DNA from: a virus
Strand: one strand, 5' to 3'
DNA length: 64,000 nt
Virus record (IMG/VR): IMGVR_UViG_3300017593_000751
Coordinates: 1-64,000 of that record
Position 1 is the first letter of the stretch. Each line of letters begins with the position of its first letter. The position numbers were made by a program, and so were the translations under genes. The notes below the pieces were generated by a model. It worked only from the letters and a program-made list of their open reading frames with translations, had not been told where the DNA came from and searched no databases. Positions 1-7,336 of the stretch are shown here, in pieces.

Positions 1-142
1 AATCCTCAGGGTCTTTGTTCCGAACGGGGCTGAGTACGCCTATACCATGAAGGGCCAGATATTCCTCCGCATCCTCCCGCCACTCCAAATGGCGCGGCTC
101 TTTCGTAATGGTTCCGCAAAGGTAAACAAGAGGTTTGTTCAT
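1..142 (-). CDS. Nucleoside 2-deoxyribosyltransferase-like protein, partial (3' end off window)
   Basis: The minus-strand frame starts at an ATG at 142 and is open to the edge, giving 47 residues. It begins MNKPLVYLCGTITKEP and continues through a WRxxAEEYL helix and a GVLSPVRNKDPED segment. This spacing is typical of the first Rossmann-like half of nucleoside 2-deoxyribosyltransferase/DUF4406 proteins, which phages use in nucleotide salvage. An upstream ATG at 153 is followed by a stop after five codons, so 142 is preferred. A GGGGGAGAA stretch lies upstream. The catalytic glutamate region is outside the window, so the family call rests on the N-terminal motif only. Confidence 0.55.
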   Translation of the reverse strand, partial: MNKPLVYLCGTITKEPRHLEWREDAEEYLALHGIGVLSPVRNKDPED

Positions 143-174
143 ACCAAACCTTCCATTTCTCCCCCTTCCCAAGC

Positions 175-501
175 TCAATCTTTTTTCCCCTCTTTCACCA
201 AAGCAGCCAGAATCACGGCATAGTTGATAATGTCCAACACAGTGTCCTCGACCTTTTCATCTTCCACCAGCAAATTGCCAGCAGTGGCAAAAGTGGCCAA
301 TCGGCTAATCTTGTCGCACAAACGGACCAACACGCCTTCTTCCACGGAACATAGCCTCAAAACGGCACACAAACGAAAATTGGCGAAAGGGTCTTGGTCG
401 TCCCCCCTTTGCCCCGCGTAGTCGTGGTTCTTGCGGGCCATCAATTCCCTCGCCCGCTTGCACATCCCCGCATGATAATCAATCAGCTCTTTTCGATTCA
501 C
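175..501 (-). CDS. DUF1599-like / nucleotide-modification-associated small protein
   Basis: This 108-residue protein has the pattern ARKNHDYAG...DPFANFR...VRLCDKISRL...VEDTVLDIINYAVI, which resembles DUF1599 and the small all-alpha nucleotide-associated phage proteins next to nucleotide-modification genes. A GTG start at 501 overlaps the stop of the upstream gene (GTGA) and has GGAG six bases before it. An alternative GTG at 519 adds six residues but lacks a good ribosome binding site. Its neighbour is the deoxyribosyltransferase-like gene, so a role in nucleotide metabolism is inferred, not shown. Confidence 0.65.
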   Translation of the reverse strand: MNRKELIDYHAGMCKRARELMARKNHDYAGQRGDDQDPFANFRLCAVLRLCSVEEGVLVRLCDKISRLATFATAGNLLVEDEKVEDTVLDIINYAVILAALVKEGKKD

Positions 502-875
502 GGCCTGCTCCAATACCACTTGCCTTTACTTTTCCGCAGCAAGTCCCCTTCGTTCAATCGCCACTCCGTTATCCGCTCGCCAAACGGTCCTAAATCGTCC
601 ACTATGGCCGTAACCCGCTGGCCGTGCCAAGCGGAAGGAAACACATCACTACGAAGCTCACACTCGCATATCTCCAACTTCTCCAACAAAGCTGAAACCA
701 CGATAGGGGAGCTGCCGCAGAACCGTTCAGCCTTATAGCCCACCAAATAAATATCCGGCTCGTATTCCAACAGATGAATGAACCATCCCAAGAAGTCGCG
801 GAATACACGGGTGAACACCGTGGCCCCCCGCCGGTATCTTTCTCTGTCAACGGCCTCCGAAGCTTTTGTTGACAT
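498..875 (-). CDS. Hypothetical protein
   Basis: This is a 125-residue protein of unknown function. The start at 875 has a strong AGGAGGA site. The N-terminus is basic (RERYRRGATVFTRVFRDFLGWF) and is followed by mixed alpha/beta sequence with two close cysteines (ICECEL). It is the first gene after two TATAAT boxes and is translationally coupled by a GTGA overlap to the DUF1599-like gene. No family was recognised. Confidence 0.65.
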   Translation of the reverse strand: MSTKASEAVDRERYRRGATVFTRVFRDFLGWFIHLLEYEPDIYLVGYKAERFCGSSPIVVSALLEKLEICECELRSDVFPSAWHGQRVTAIVDDLGPFGERITEWRLNEGDLLRKSKGKWYWSRP

Positions 876-896
876 GGCCTAGTCCTCCTACACCCT

Positions 897-921
897 ATTA
901 TATGGCCGGCGTCTTATTATA
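897..921 (-). promoter_or_regulatory. Two -10-like TATAAT boxes, no -35
   Basis: Read on the minus strand, TATAAT occurs at 916-921 and again at 897-902, just upstream of the gene starting at 875. No TTGACA-like box lies 16-18 bases further upstream, where the protease gene ends. The same -10-only pattern recurs before other left-block genes or gene groups. Confidence 0.45.
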
Positions 922-924
922 CGA

Positions 925-2247
925 CTAGACCAACTCCGCCGAAGCCGTGCCAGCTAAACTAAAGCCCGTAATCTCGCCGTCCTTTATGGCCTGCCAAAGC
1001 TCTTCGTACTTCTCAGGGACGTACACCGACAGATACCAATCGCCTTTGCGGACCTTGTGGCCGCTCTTGAGTGTGTCAGTTTCAGCTAAAAAGCACTCTA
1101 TCACCACAAGGTCCACGGGGCTGCCCTGGTGCATTATCTTCATCCTGCCTTTGGAGCGGATTCGCCAGTCCTTCAACGCCTTCCATAGCTCTTTTATATC
1201 GTCCACGAAATCACCCTGGCCGTCCACCTTTCGCGGACTGCCCAGCCCATACACCGGACCGGCCACAATGCGCTCCTCTTCGCTCTTGATAAACGAAGTC
1301 GCGGCCTTCTTGGGCTTGGTGGCCTCTTCCAAACTGGTTTTATAGCCATGTTCCTTCAGCCAAGCCCGGGCCTTGGCCGGAGTGAACTTGTTGGCGTCGA
1401 AGCGGATGCTTTGGAGCTTGGCCTTGCCGTTCTTTATGCCCCAGATAGCATGAATGCCTTGGCCGAACTTGTTGTTCTCACGGCGGAAATCGTCGAACTG
1501 CTTCGGGTCGAGCTGTCTCGCCGCATGTTCGCGGGGATAAGGCTTGCTGACGAAAGTAACGGGAGGAAGGCTGGTTTCCTCTTCTTCGGGTTCTTCGTGG
1601 GCTTCATCTTCTTTAGGCTCTTGGGCGTCATCGGACAAGCTGTCGTCCCTTTGGCCCAGTCTCTTGGCCAGCTCCGCCACTTCTTCGTCCGATAAGTCAG
1701 CTGTCTTTTTCCTCGGTAGCAGCACCAAATCGTACAAAGGCAATACCGGCGGCTCCATCCCTTCGGCATCTCGGCGGACCACTGCCGGCAGGCCGGTCTC
1801 GGCGGCCACCAACTCGGCCACCCGCTTCTCAATCTCGAAGGATATCTCATCACCGAACTGGTCGCTGTCCACGCGGACGTCCACCGTTCGGGCCGAACGT
1901 GGGCCAGCCACATAGGCCCCGGCCAAAGACACGGCGGCCGGGCGGATGACGATGGAAGGCAATTCCTCTACGTCCACGCCCCTTAGCCTCTTTCGGGCCA
2001 GCTTGCGGTCCAGCTCGCCGAGGGGCCATTCCTCGCCGCGTTTGGCCAACTCGGCGGAAATGACTTGATATGTCTCCAACAGCTCGCGCCGCCCGATGGA
2101 CTTCACCACGCCGACCTTGCCGGCGGCCAGACTGTCCCGCCAATTGCTTGCGGCCCTCCATAGCTGCTCGGCCCGGTGGCGGAGGTCTTTCAACTCACTA
2201 CTACTGAGCGACGCTACGTTGCCAACGCTAACGTCCTCTAGTCTCAT
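925..2247 (-). CDS. XkdF-like prohead protease / head-maturation protein
   Basis: This 440-residue protein has two recognisable parts. Residues about 240-310 (YPREHAARQLDPKQFDDFRR...GIHAIWGIKNG...SIRFDANKFTPAKARAWLKEH) match a domain common in phage head-module proteins. Residues about 325-440 match the XkdF putative phage serine protease domain (IVAGPVYGL..., a histidine in IMHQG, a serine in ITGFSLAG near the end). An acidic linker separates the first half. XkdF-type proteins are thought to process the prohead during capsid assembly. It lies directly downstream of the gp7-like head gene, as expected. The proposed catalytic pair is read from motif position only. Confidence 0.75.
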   Translation of the reverse strand: MRLEDVSVGNVASLSSSELKDLRHRAEQLWRAASNWRDSLAAGKVGVVKSIGRRELLETYQVISAELAKRGEEWPLGELDRKLARKRLRGVDVEELPSIVIRPAAVSLAGAYVAGPRSARTVDVRVDSDQFGDEISFEIEKRVAELVAAETGLPAVVRRDAEGMEPPVLPLYDLVLLPRKKTADLSDEEVAELAKRLGQRDDSLSDDAQEPKEDEAHEEPEEEETSLPPVTFVSKPYPREHAARQLDPKQFDDFRRENNKFGQGIHAIWGIKNGKAKLQSIRFDANKFTPAKARAWLKEHGYKTSLEEATKPKKAATSFIKSEEERIVAGPVYGLGSPRKVDGQGDFVDDIKELWKALKDWRIRSKGRMKIMHQGSPVDLVVIECFLAETDTLKSGHKVRKGDWYLSVYVPEKYEELWQAIKDGEITGFSLAGTASAELV

Positions 2248-2266
2248 AATGCTTCACCTTCCCAAT

Positions 2267-3706
2267 TTATTCTCCGGGTTTGACTATTTCTTCTCTCACG
2301 GGTCTCCAAGTGCAACGGCAGTTATGAACCACGAAGCCCTTGGCCACATAGCTTTCATCTTCTTCCACAGACAGATTGTAAAGCGTTATCGGGCGGGAGG
2401 GCTTAGAAACAGAAACAGAGGATATCGGAAGAAGGTCAAACCTAATCTCTTTTTCTTCTACCAGGAACTTCACCTTATCCCCAGCTTCAACCTCCCTCGC
2501 CCTTCGCCACTGCCCGTTTACCAACACGGGGTGGTCCGCCGTCAATTGAAGCTTCTTTCTCTTCATACTCCTCACGCCCAAAGACAAGGTAACAACCTCC
2601 GGTCTCTGTCGCGGCGTTCGGTGTACCTGGACCACTCGGCGGAATCTGCCTTTATGAGTTAAAACCAACTCTCCTATTCCAATCTTGCCTATCCCTTTCC
2701 AACCGTCCGCCGTATAGACAGGAGTTCCGAAATATGTCAGACAATTAACGTGAACAGGAATTATCCCATCCGCCTCTGCTATATTCCAAACGTGCCCATC
2801 ATAGCCCAGGCAAACAATACAGGCGTCCGCGCTGGACTCAAACTGCACGCGGGTCAACTTGGCCTCTCTGTACCCCGCCAGAGTCCCGGCCGAAACTGCG
2901 GTAGCCGTCTCCGTTCGAGCTATCATCTCCGCCCGATACCGCCGCATCTTCCGCCGCTGGCGCATAAGCTCGCGCTGGAGGCGGGCTCTGCGGGCCGGGG
3001 TCAGGCCCCCTCGCATGGAGGCATAACGCTCAGTCCACCTCTCTTCCACCCTCTCCAATGCCTTTATCTGTGGCCTATTCAGCCCCACCAAAGGTTCGCC
3101 GTCAGGCCCGGCCAGTCCGCGAATGTATCGCCCTATGGTCTCCATGCTCTGGCCGCGCTCAATCCCGCGAGCTATAACGTCGCGCAAGGCTTCCCGCGTG
3201 CTCTCGACAATGCGGGTAACTCTTTGCGCCGCGTTCTGTCTGGCCCATTCCACTGCATAACGATTTATCACTTCCCAAGAGGTCTTCCACTTGGCCAACT
3301 GAATCGCCCGGTCCATGCTCTGAGCATAGATGCTCATTTGCTGTCGGCCAAAAACCTGAGTGCCTTTATTAGTCAGGCAATTCCAATCCACCAAACGGGC
3401 GGTGATAGTATCGGGGTCCAGCTGTATCTTGTTTAGCTCTTGAGATTTTCGCAGCACGTCCGGCCCCAAATCAGAATATTCCGGCAGCCAAGGCCGGAGA
3501 TTTTCCATCAAGGACAAATCCGGCTCCATGCCTAAAATAAGCTGATGAACTACACCATACATCACGGCCTCGTCCATCAGCTTCAGCCAAGCGCGGACAG
3601 CCCGATAGAATCGCCGAACGTTGCGATTGTATATCTCCAACAGTCGGCGATGTGTTCGGGTTCTTCCACTCAGGGCTTTGCTTATGTCCATGAAAAACGA
3701 TGACAT
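2267..3706 (-). CDS. SPP1 gp7/Mu F-type head morphogenesis protein with an intein
   Basis: The precursor is 479 residues and would be 338 after intein removal. The N-terminal 320 residues are helical, and the conserved C-terminal part has the cysteine/histidine pattern FESSADACIVCLGYDG... followed by IPVHVN|CRCTWRPV, the usual HxNCRCTxxP ending of this family. A 141-residue intein (2321-2743) interrupts exactly that ending. The family acts at the portal/capsid interface during head assembly. The start at 3706 has a weak ribosome binding site; a Met five codons later is possible. Confidence 0.85.
   Translation of the reverse strand: MSSFFMDISKALSGRTRTHRRLLEIYNRNVRRFYRAVRAWLKLMDEAVMYGVVHQLILGMEPDLSLMENLRPWLPEYSDLGPDVLRKSQELNKIQLDPDTITARLVDWNCLTNKGTQVFGRQQMSIYAQSMDRAIQLAKWKTSWEVINRYAVEWARQNAAQRVTRIVESTREALRDVIARGIERGQSMETIGRYIRGLAGPDGEPLVGLNRPQIKALERVEERWTERYASMRGGLTPARRARLQRELMRQRRKMRRYRAEMIARTETATAVSAGTLAGYREAKLTRVQFESSADACIVCLGYDGHVWNIAEADGIIPVHVNCLTYFGTPVYTADGWKGIGKIGIGELVLTHKGRFRRVVQVHRTPRQRPEVVTLSLGVRSMKRKKLQLTADHPVLVNGQWRRAREVEAGDKVKFLVEEKEIRFDLLPISSVSVSKPSRPITLYNLSVEEDESYVAKGFVVHNCRCTWRPVREEIVKPGE
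2321..2743 (-). mobile_element. Class 1 mini-intein in head morphogenesis protein
   Basis: Precursor residues 322-462 form a 141-residue intein. It begins with Cys (CLTYFGTPVYTADGWKGI), has the block B TxxH motif in LTADHPVLVNGQW, and ends with VVHN followed by a +1 Cys. These are the standard class 1 splicing residues. It is too short to hold a homing endonuclease. Removing it restores the family motif HVNCRCTW at the junction. Confidence 0.9.
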
Positions 3707-3723
3707 AACTAAAAGAGTTTAGC

Positions 3724-3930
3724 CTATTTTGTGTTCGTATTATTTGTGCCGGGCAAAGGCACCTCTTCGGCCCAGCCGAAAGCCTTCAACGCCGCTACAT
3801 AGGCTCTGGCCACTTCCCTGGCCTGCTTCTCCGCGCCCGGAGAATATGGCCAGACGAACACCTCTTGGAAGGCTGGAAGAAACAAGCCGACGGGCTCTTT
3901 GCTATCTCTGCTTTCCTTCTCCATCATCAT
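3724..3930 (-). CDS. Hypothetical protein
   Basis: This 68-residue protein starts at one of three consecutive ATG codons and has only a weak ribosome binding site. It has a hydrophobic middle (GLFLPAFQEVFVWPYSPG) and an amphipathic helix (EKQAREVARAYVAALKAFGWAEEV). It sits between a small basic gene and the head gene. No family was recognised. Confidence 0.5.
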   Translation of the reverse strand: MMMEKESRDSKEPVGLFLPAFQEVFVWPYSPGAEKQAREVARAYVAALKAFGWAEEVPLPGTNNTNTK

Positions 3931-3936
3931 ATTATC

Positions 3937-4074
3937 TCAACGTCCTGTTTGATACGTTCGCGGGGGCCGTACGGGCACCGCGCAAGGTGGCGGGCTCTTG
4001 GCCTTTCTTCTCGCCCTCTTGGTCAATACTTCCAACAGGCGAGCTAACCTTCGTTCTACCTTTCCGGCCTCCAT
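3937..4074 (-). CDS. Small basic, proline-rich protein
   Basis: This 45-residue frame starts with ATG at 4074 inside the end of the metallopeptidase gene and has a GGGAGG site at good spacing. The N-terminal half is a very basic helix (VERRLARLLEVLTKRARRKAK). The C-terminal half is rich in Pro and Arg and ends YQTGR. It fills the otherwise empty gap between two genes and stops seven bases before the next start. The function is unknown. Confidence 0.5.
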   Translation of the reverse strand: MEAGKVERRLARLLEVLTKRARRKAKSPPPCAVPVRPPRTYQTGR

Positions 4075-4901
4075 CCCGCCTCCCTGTCCGCTTTGTAAGC
4101 CTTGGCCCAAACGGCGGCCATGCGGTGCAAGTAAAAGTGAAGAGGGAAGTCCGTATCCACGTCCACGCCGGCGTCGGCCATCATCATATGGCCCAGCTCG
4201 TGCATCAAGACTTCCAGCGTTACATATCCGCTATCCAGACAACCGCTGGGCGAAACCCAAATCCTGGCCCGCTTTTCATCGCTTATCGGCTGGCACATGC
4301 CCCAACAGTCGCGGTCGCCTACCCAAGCCGGGGGGACGTCCTGGACATATAAATCCACGGTCCAGTCCTGAAGGCCCATGACCTCTTTGAACCAATAAAC
4401 TGCTTCGGCTCCCGATGCTTCCGTTAGCCCGCCCTTGTTCTTTCCTTCCGTTTCCGTTGCTTCCGTTTCCGTTGCTTCCGTTACTTCCGTTTCCTCTGTC
4501 TCTATAGCCTCTGTTGCTTCGGAAGGCCCTCCCCTCAACCGAACTGCTGATTCCCAACCGCCCCAGCCTTCCGGCGGAATCAACCTGCCCACCTCACCGG
4601 GGGCCACCGTGGCCACCGCCGTTACCGCCCGGAAATCAGGTGTGGGGGCAAAATAAAAAGGCAGCAATGCCCGCCCCTCCGAAGGCGGGGCGTCGGAATG
4701 GACCTCCACCAACCGAACCTCCTTTTCGTGGGGGAACCACCACACCTCCGTTATCTCGGGGACACAGGCACTGTCCACAGCCAATCTTTCGGCCAATTGG
4801 CGAATCCTCTCCCTGCCCCGAAAGGCCCCAACGGCCATAAGCCTCGCCCCTTCATCCCGCCTACCTTCTTTTCGTTCTTCACTCACCTTTTCGTCCTCCA
4901 T
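4056..4901 (-). CDS. Two-domain protein with HExxH zinc metallopeptidase domain
   Basis: From the ATG at 4901 this gives 281 residues; an ATG at 4838 with a nearby GGGGCGAGG is an alternative. The first domain (to about residue 120) contains EITEVWWFPHEKEVRLVEV and resembles a domain seen in other phage proteins, function unknown. A low-complexity Thr/Glu/Ala linker follows (repeats of TEATE and TETE). The C-terminal domain has VLMHELGHMMM, an HExxH zinc-peptidase motif, after a Cys-containing WGMCQPIS segment. It lies in the head module and may process or organise virion proteins. Confidence 0.7.
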   Translation of the reverse strand: MEDEKVSEERKEGRRDEGARLMAVGAFRGRERIRQLAERLAVDSACVPEITEVWWFPHEKEVRLVEVHSDAPPSEGRALLPFYFAPTPDFRAVTAVATVAPGEVGRLIPPEGWGGWESAVRLRGGPSEATEAIETEETEVTEATETEATETEGKNKGGLTEASGAEAVYWFKEVMGLQDWTVDLYVQDVPPAWVGDRDCWGMCQPISDEKRARIWVSPSGCLDSGYVTLEVLMHELGHMMMADAGVDVDTDFPLHFYLHRMAAVWAKAYKADREAGWRPER

Positions 4902-4904
4902 TAC

Positions 4905-4910
4905 ATTATA
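4905..4910 (-). promoter_or_regulatory. -10-like TATAAT box
   Basis: TATAAT on the minus strand overlaps the stop codon of the upstream gene and lies directly before the metallopeptidase start. If used, transcription would begin at or after the ATG at 4901, which would favour the ATG at 4838. No -35 box is visible. Confidence 0.3.
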
Positions 4911-5391
4911 GCATTCCCCCCTCCGCCGTGGAGCCGATGGACTCAAGCAAGCTGTTTCTTATCTCTTTCCAGCCTTCGCTCCCCTCGCCCACGGCTTGGG
5001 CTGGCACCTCTTGGCCGAAGATAGCTGACAGGCAACTGGCCGGCACCTCGCCGTCCTCGCCCAATATCGCCTCCAACTGTCCTAACAACACTCGGACAGC
5101 CCGGCGAAGTTGGGCCACTTCAGCTTGAAGCTCGCCGAACTCCGGGCGTTGAAGCATGGCCTGATAAGCATCGTAACCTTCGCCCAAGACGCGCAACAGT
5201 TCCGGGCCTACCAGAAGCACCTCCGGCTCGGCGTCCGGCGCAGCCCTGGCGGCTATCACCGTGTAAGGGTCCTCGCGGACAGCGGCCAAGATAGCGGGCA
5301 TTTTTTGGGCTAAGTTCTCAATGGCCACGTTTTTAGCCCTAATCTCTATTCGCGGGACGTTTGAAACGTTTTGAACGTTGATTTCATCCAA
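4906..5391 (-). CDS. Hypothetical coiled-coil protein
   Basis: This 161-residue protein overlaps the portal gene end through an ATGA junction. Residues about 85-120 form a heptad-rich helix (FGELQAEVAQLRRAVRVLLGQLE). The N-terminus (INVQNVSNVPRIEIRAKNV) is beta-rich. Its position after portal suggests a head or connector accessory protein, but no family was recognised. Confidence 0.6.
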   Translation of the reverse strand: MDEINVQNVSNVPRIEIRAKNVAIENLAQKMPAILAAVREDPYTVIAARAAPDAEPEVLLVGPELLRVLGEGYDAYQAMLQRPEFGELQAEVAQLRRAVRVLLGQLEAILGEDGEVPASCLSAIFGQEVPAQAVGEGSEGWKEIRNSLLESIGSTAEGGML

Positions 5392-6910
5392 TGCTGTCTG
5401 TCTCCTCTACTTCGGCTTCTTTAGCTTCGGCCACCTCACGCTCCAGTTTGTTCAGTCTTTCGTCCACGGCTTGCTGAAGGGCCTGGACCTGGCGGACAAG
5501 CTCATCCTCCCTTTCTTCCATATCCCAAGCTTTTTCAGTCTCTATGCTCTCTATTGGCACCAACGTATTCTTCATATAGTACTGGTCGCCGCCTTCGTAG
5601 TCATCCAAGCCCAATCTCCTACGAGCGTCGTTAGGTGTAACAATACCGTGCTCTATCTGCCTGATTAGTCTATCGGTCAAACGGTCCTCATTCTCTTGGA
5701 CCAAGGCGCTCTTGTCAAACTCAATGCGATACTCCACCTCACCGGTGGGCTGCAAGTCAGACCACTTGGGCAGATAGAAGTTTTCCAGGCACGCCTCTAT
5801 CCGCCTCACTTTCGGCACGATGGTATCGCGGTGGAAGGCTTCTATCTGGAGGGCGTAGTTATCATACTTGGCGTGTTCTAACAGCCCCACCATCACGGGC
5901 GGCACGCCCAGAGCGGCCAAGATAGCCTGGCGGTTCTCCCGCCTGCCCTCCAAGAACTCCACGTCCTTGGGATTGAGTGAAATGGTCTGCCACTTGAGGT
6001 TTTTGCCCAGGATAAGCACCTGCCGGCCCTTGCCGGACAGAAAAGACTTTATCTGCTTACCCAAAGAGCGCATTTCGTAAGGCGTGATGGGCTTGTCTGT
6101 CTGAAGTATTCCCTCCGGTGTAATGCCGTGCTCAAAGAAGTCCAGATTCCATTGGGCCATTTGCTTGTCTTGACGCACATCGTCAATGGCTGGCTGGACA
6201 CTGCCCAACCCGAACCAATCGTTCAAGGGATGGAAATAACGGAAGGGAACGATTTCGTCCGGGCTGAAGTACTCTTTCTTGGCTCCTTTCTTGGTCTGGA
6301 AAACATACCTCTCTACTCCACGACCGTCCTTACGCGGTTCGGGCGTCAGGCGGTCGGGGCGAATAAGCCATAGCTCGGAGGGCTGGACTTGTTCATCCAC
6401 CACGGCCTCGCCCAGCTTCTTCTCGCGTTCTTCGTACACCACCTCCAAATAGGCCATGCCGCAGGTTTCGAGATAAATAACAAGGGCCTCCAACAGCTCA
6501 AGCCCTGTCATGGAATCATTGGGCCGGCGAAGCAGGCGGACGGCGGGATGGCCCGTCTTCTCCTTCTTCTCGCCAGTCTCCACGTTTATCTCATACAGCT
6601 TCGGCTCCAAAGGGGCGATGGTGGCGGCTATGGCGAAGATTCCGGCATAGGCCCATACATGGTCGGTGTAAAGCTTGACCCATTCTTCTGTATTCGCCGG
6701 CACTCGCACACGTTCGCCGTAGGCGAACAAGTCCTGAACGGCCACGGCAGCCGCACGGCTGGCCTTGGCGAAGAGATAATCGGTTTGTTCGGCTATCGGT
6801 GAGTTCTCGCCCAGCAACAGCTCTTTCAGCTCGCCCAACGGTATAGTTGAAACAGCTCCCCCTGAGACGACCGGAGCGATTGCAGCCTCGTCGCCCTTGC
6901 GCTCGGCCAT
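5384..6910 (-). CDS. Phage portal protein (HK97 type)
   Basis: This 508-residue protein has the features of HK97-type portals: WVKLYTDHVWAYAGIFAIAA, HPAVRLLRRPND, GMAYLEVVYE, DEIVPFRYFHPLNDWFGLGSV, QAILAALGVPPVMVGLLE, and a late GIVTPNDARRRLGL motif. The portal dodecamer forms the DNA entry vertex and docks the terminase. A strong GGAGGAAACA site precedes the ATG. The C-terminal 50 residues are an acidic coiled coil. The order terminase, possible holin, portal, head protein runs leftwards as in many phages. Confidence 0.95.
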   Translation of the reverse strand: MAERKGDEAAIAPVVSGGAVSTIPLGELKELLLGENSPIAEQTDYLFAKASRAAAVAVQDLFAYGERVRVPANTEEWVKLYTDHVWAYAGIFAIAATIAPLEPKLYEINVETGEKKEKTGHPAVRLLRRPNDSMTGLELLEALVIYLETCGMAYLEVVYEEREKKLGEAVVDEQVQPSELWLIRPDRLTPEPRKDGRGVERYVFQTKKGAKKEYFSPDEIVPFRYFHPLNDWFGLGSVQPAIDDVRQDKQMAQWNLDFFEHGITPEGILQTDKPITPYEMRSLGKQIKSFLSGKGRQVLILGKNLKWQTISLNPKDVEFLEGRRENRQAILAALGVPPVMVGLLEHAKYDNYALQIEAFHRDTIVPKVRRIEACLENFYLPKWSDLQPTGEVEYRIEFDKSALVQENEDRLTDRLIRQIEHGIVTPNDARRRLGLDDYEGGDQYYMKNTLVPIESIETEKAWDMEEREDELVRQVQALQQAVDERLNKLEREVAEAKEAEVEETDSIG

Positions 6911-6953
6911 TGTTTCCTCCTGATTTTATAGCTAAGTCGCCCGAAAGACAAAA

Positions 6954-7283
6954 CTATGGGCGAACGTCTCTCTTGATTTGAGTTTCCAGTTCGCTTTGTT
7001 TCAGGGCCGCCCTGTCCACAGAAGCCTCGTTGAAAACATACACCACTGCGGTCAGGACCATGCCCAAAACGGTCCCCGCCCGCAAGATAATCTCGGCCAC
7101 GCGGTCGCCGTTTTCATAGCCCAAGGCCGTGACCAACAGGGCAACTTCGGTGCCCAACGTGGTCAAGAACTTGCGAGACAGGAACTTACGAATAAAAGAC
7201 TTCCAGTTGACCCGAACCTTCACATCTACGGTCACCTCGTTCTTCTTCGGGCCTCTCTTCTTCGGCTCTTTCTTCTTCGGCAT
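6954..7283 (-). CDS. Small membrane protein, possible holin
   Basis: From the ATG at 7283 (GGAGGAGCGTGAA upstream) this is 109 residues; an ATG at 7298 lacks a site. The N-terminus is strongly basic (KKKEPKKRGPKK) and is followed by two hydrophobic segments (TLGTEVALLVTALGY and ILRAGTVLGMVLTAVVYVF). The second ends FNEASVDRA, like some phage holins. It sits between terminase and portal. A holin role is inferred from topology only. Confidence 0.6.
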   Translation of the reverse strand: MPKKKEPKKRGPKKNEVTVDVKVRVNWKSFIRKFLSRKFLTTLGTEVALLVTALGYENGDRVAEIILRAGTVLGMVLTAVVYVFNEASVDRAALKQSELETQIKRDVRP

Positions 7284-7336
7284 TTCACGCTCCTCCAATA
7301 AATAAGATAAATCAGAACAAGGGCCTTATGCCTTTT

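Noticed and set aside
4430-4520. Repeated TTCCGTT-type DNA in the metallopeptidase gene considered as a regulatory repeat
   Set aside because: It encodes the Thr/Glu linker in frame, so it is a low-complexity coding stretch.
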